From Siderastrea siderea (lineage: Eukaryota > Cnidaria > Anthozoa > Scleractinia > Rhizangiidae), in the NCBI GenBank assembly GCA_964030785.1, contig OZ034966.1, forward strand, positions 6,925,152 to 6,989,151: a stretch of DNA of 64,000 bases, read 5' to 3'. The notes beneath the pieces were generated by a model that saw only the letters and a list, made by a program, of their open reading frames with translations, was not told where the DNA came from and made no database searches. Positions 63,470 to 64,000 of the stretch are shown in pieces. A program made the position numbers and the translations under genes. Position 1 is the stretch's first letter. Every line of letters starts with the position of its first letter.

Positions 63470-63976
63470 TTGCTTTTCTTCCAAAACATGTTTTTGTAGA
63501 TGTTTATTATCAAGTCCGGAATCTTCAACAACACCGAGTACACGAATGTTGAAATCTCGGGAATGTCTTTCCATGCGTTCCAGTTTTTTTTCCAGTGCCT
63601 CAGTTTGTTCCTGGAGGCGCTTTTTCGTTTCCTCGAGCGTGCTTAGGGATTTTCTCGCGTCACCGACATCTTCTCCGAGTTTCTGTACTTTCGGCTTTAT
63701 GTCGTCAATCTCGTCAACTTTAGACATAATGCTTTCAATCTTCGCGAGACGGGCATTCGTTTCGCTTCGAAGAATTGCAAAGTCGTCGCTTATTTTCTTA
63801 ATTTGACTTGTAAGGTCACTTCTTAAAGGTTTGAGCTCTTCGAGAATTGTGTCGCACATGGCCGCCTCCTTCGTCTTCACCTTTGGATTTTTCGGTGACT
63901 GCTCGACAGTTTCAGTTTTCCTGTGGTCTTCCAAACTTGGCAGAGTTTTTCCTGATCTGAGAAGTTTACCAGACAT
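63470..63976 (-). pseudogene. LINE ORF1-like coiled-coil fragment
   Basis: The frame from 63976 encodes MSGKLLRSGKTLPSLEDH, a long coiled coil (ISDDFAILRSETNARLAKIE and following heptads) and ERMERHSRDFNIRVLGVVED, the start of the RNA-binding domain of L1-type ORF1 proteins. After about 63470 the sequence loses this character, so the ORF1 is 3'-truncated. A host coiled-coil gene is less likely. Confidence 0.6.
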
Positions 63977-64000
63977 GCAGCGACAAGTCAGGCTGTTCAG

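Overview
The window is eukaryotic nuclear DNA, most likely from an invertebrate and probably a cnidarian such as a coral. The evidence is spliced ENDOD1-like exons, LINE and Penelope-type retroelement debris, fold-back MITEs and a hAT-type MITE, all in AT-rich sequence. The host is an inference. The outstanding feature is two Polinton/Maverick (adintovirus-class) elements, one nested inside the other.

OUTER, OLD ELEMENT (about 0.4-10.29 kb plus 32.93-36.7 kb). This is a heavily decayed integrated virus-like element. Left to right it carries: a zinc-knuckle/PLA2-like gene (-), an adenain-type protease (-), a small basic protein (-), a penton-like protein (-), a Pro-rich protein (-), a packaging ATPase (+), a collagen-like fibre gene (+), a two-TM protein (+), a zinc-ribbon gene (-), a DDE integrase (+) and a protein-primed-type PolB (-). 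Nearly every gene has frameshifts or stops. A 1.68-kb DNA transposon sits beside the PLA2 gene and a 5'-truncated LINE splits polB. No major capsid gene or terminal repeat of this element was found; both probably lie to the left of the window.

INNER, YOUNG ELEMENT (10293-32928, 22,636 bp). It has 390-bp terminal inverted repeats that differ at one base, 6-bp target duplications (AACAAG) and a visibly higher GC content. It landed in the 19-bp gap between the convergent integrase and polB stop codons of the old element. It encodes PolB, PLA2-like protein, several Arg-rich core/pX-like proteins, a 2TM protein, a Gly/Arg-rich protein, packaging ATPase, adenain-type protease, double-jelly-roll-type major capsid protein, three related penton/minor-capsid-like proteins, chromodomain integrase, a GRF zinc-finger protein, a SLOG-fold protein and several unknown early-type proteins. 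PolB, protease, capsid and one penton-like gene each carry nonsense or frameshift lesions, so this copy is not autonomous as read. It also holds a tRNA-like Pol III gene, a duplicated E-box/CCAAT/TATA promoter module, a 44-bp CCAAT-CArG promoter repeat, and terminal repeats packed with ETS, CRE and E-box sites.

HOST FLANK (36.7-64 kb). This is gene-poor. It has two 3' exons of an ENDOD1-like nuclease gene (41.7-43.8 kb), a 45-60 kb mosaic of segmental duplications carrying at least three signal-peptide first exons, Penelope-like and LINE fragments, fold-back MITEs, an 810-bp hAT-type MITE and a 3.3-kb DNA transposon whose empty site survives in a paralogous duplicate at 47.7 kb.
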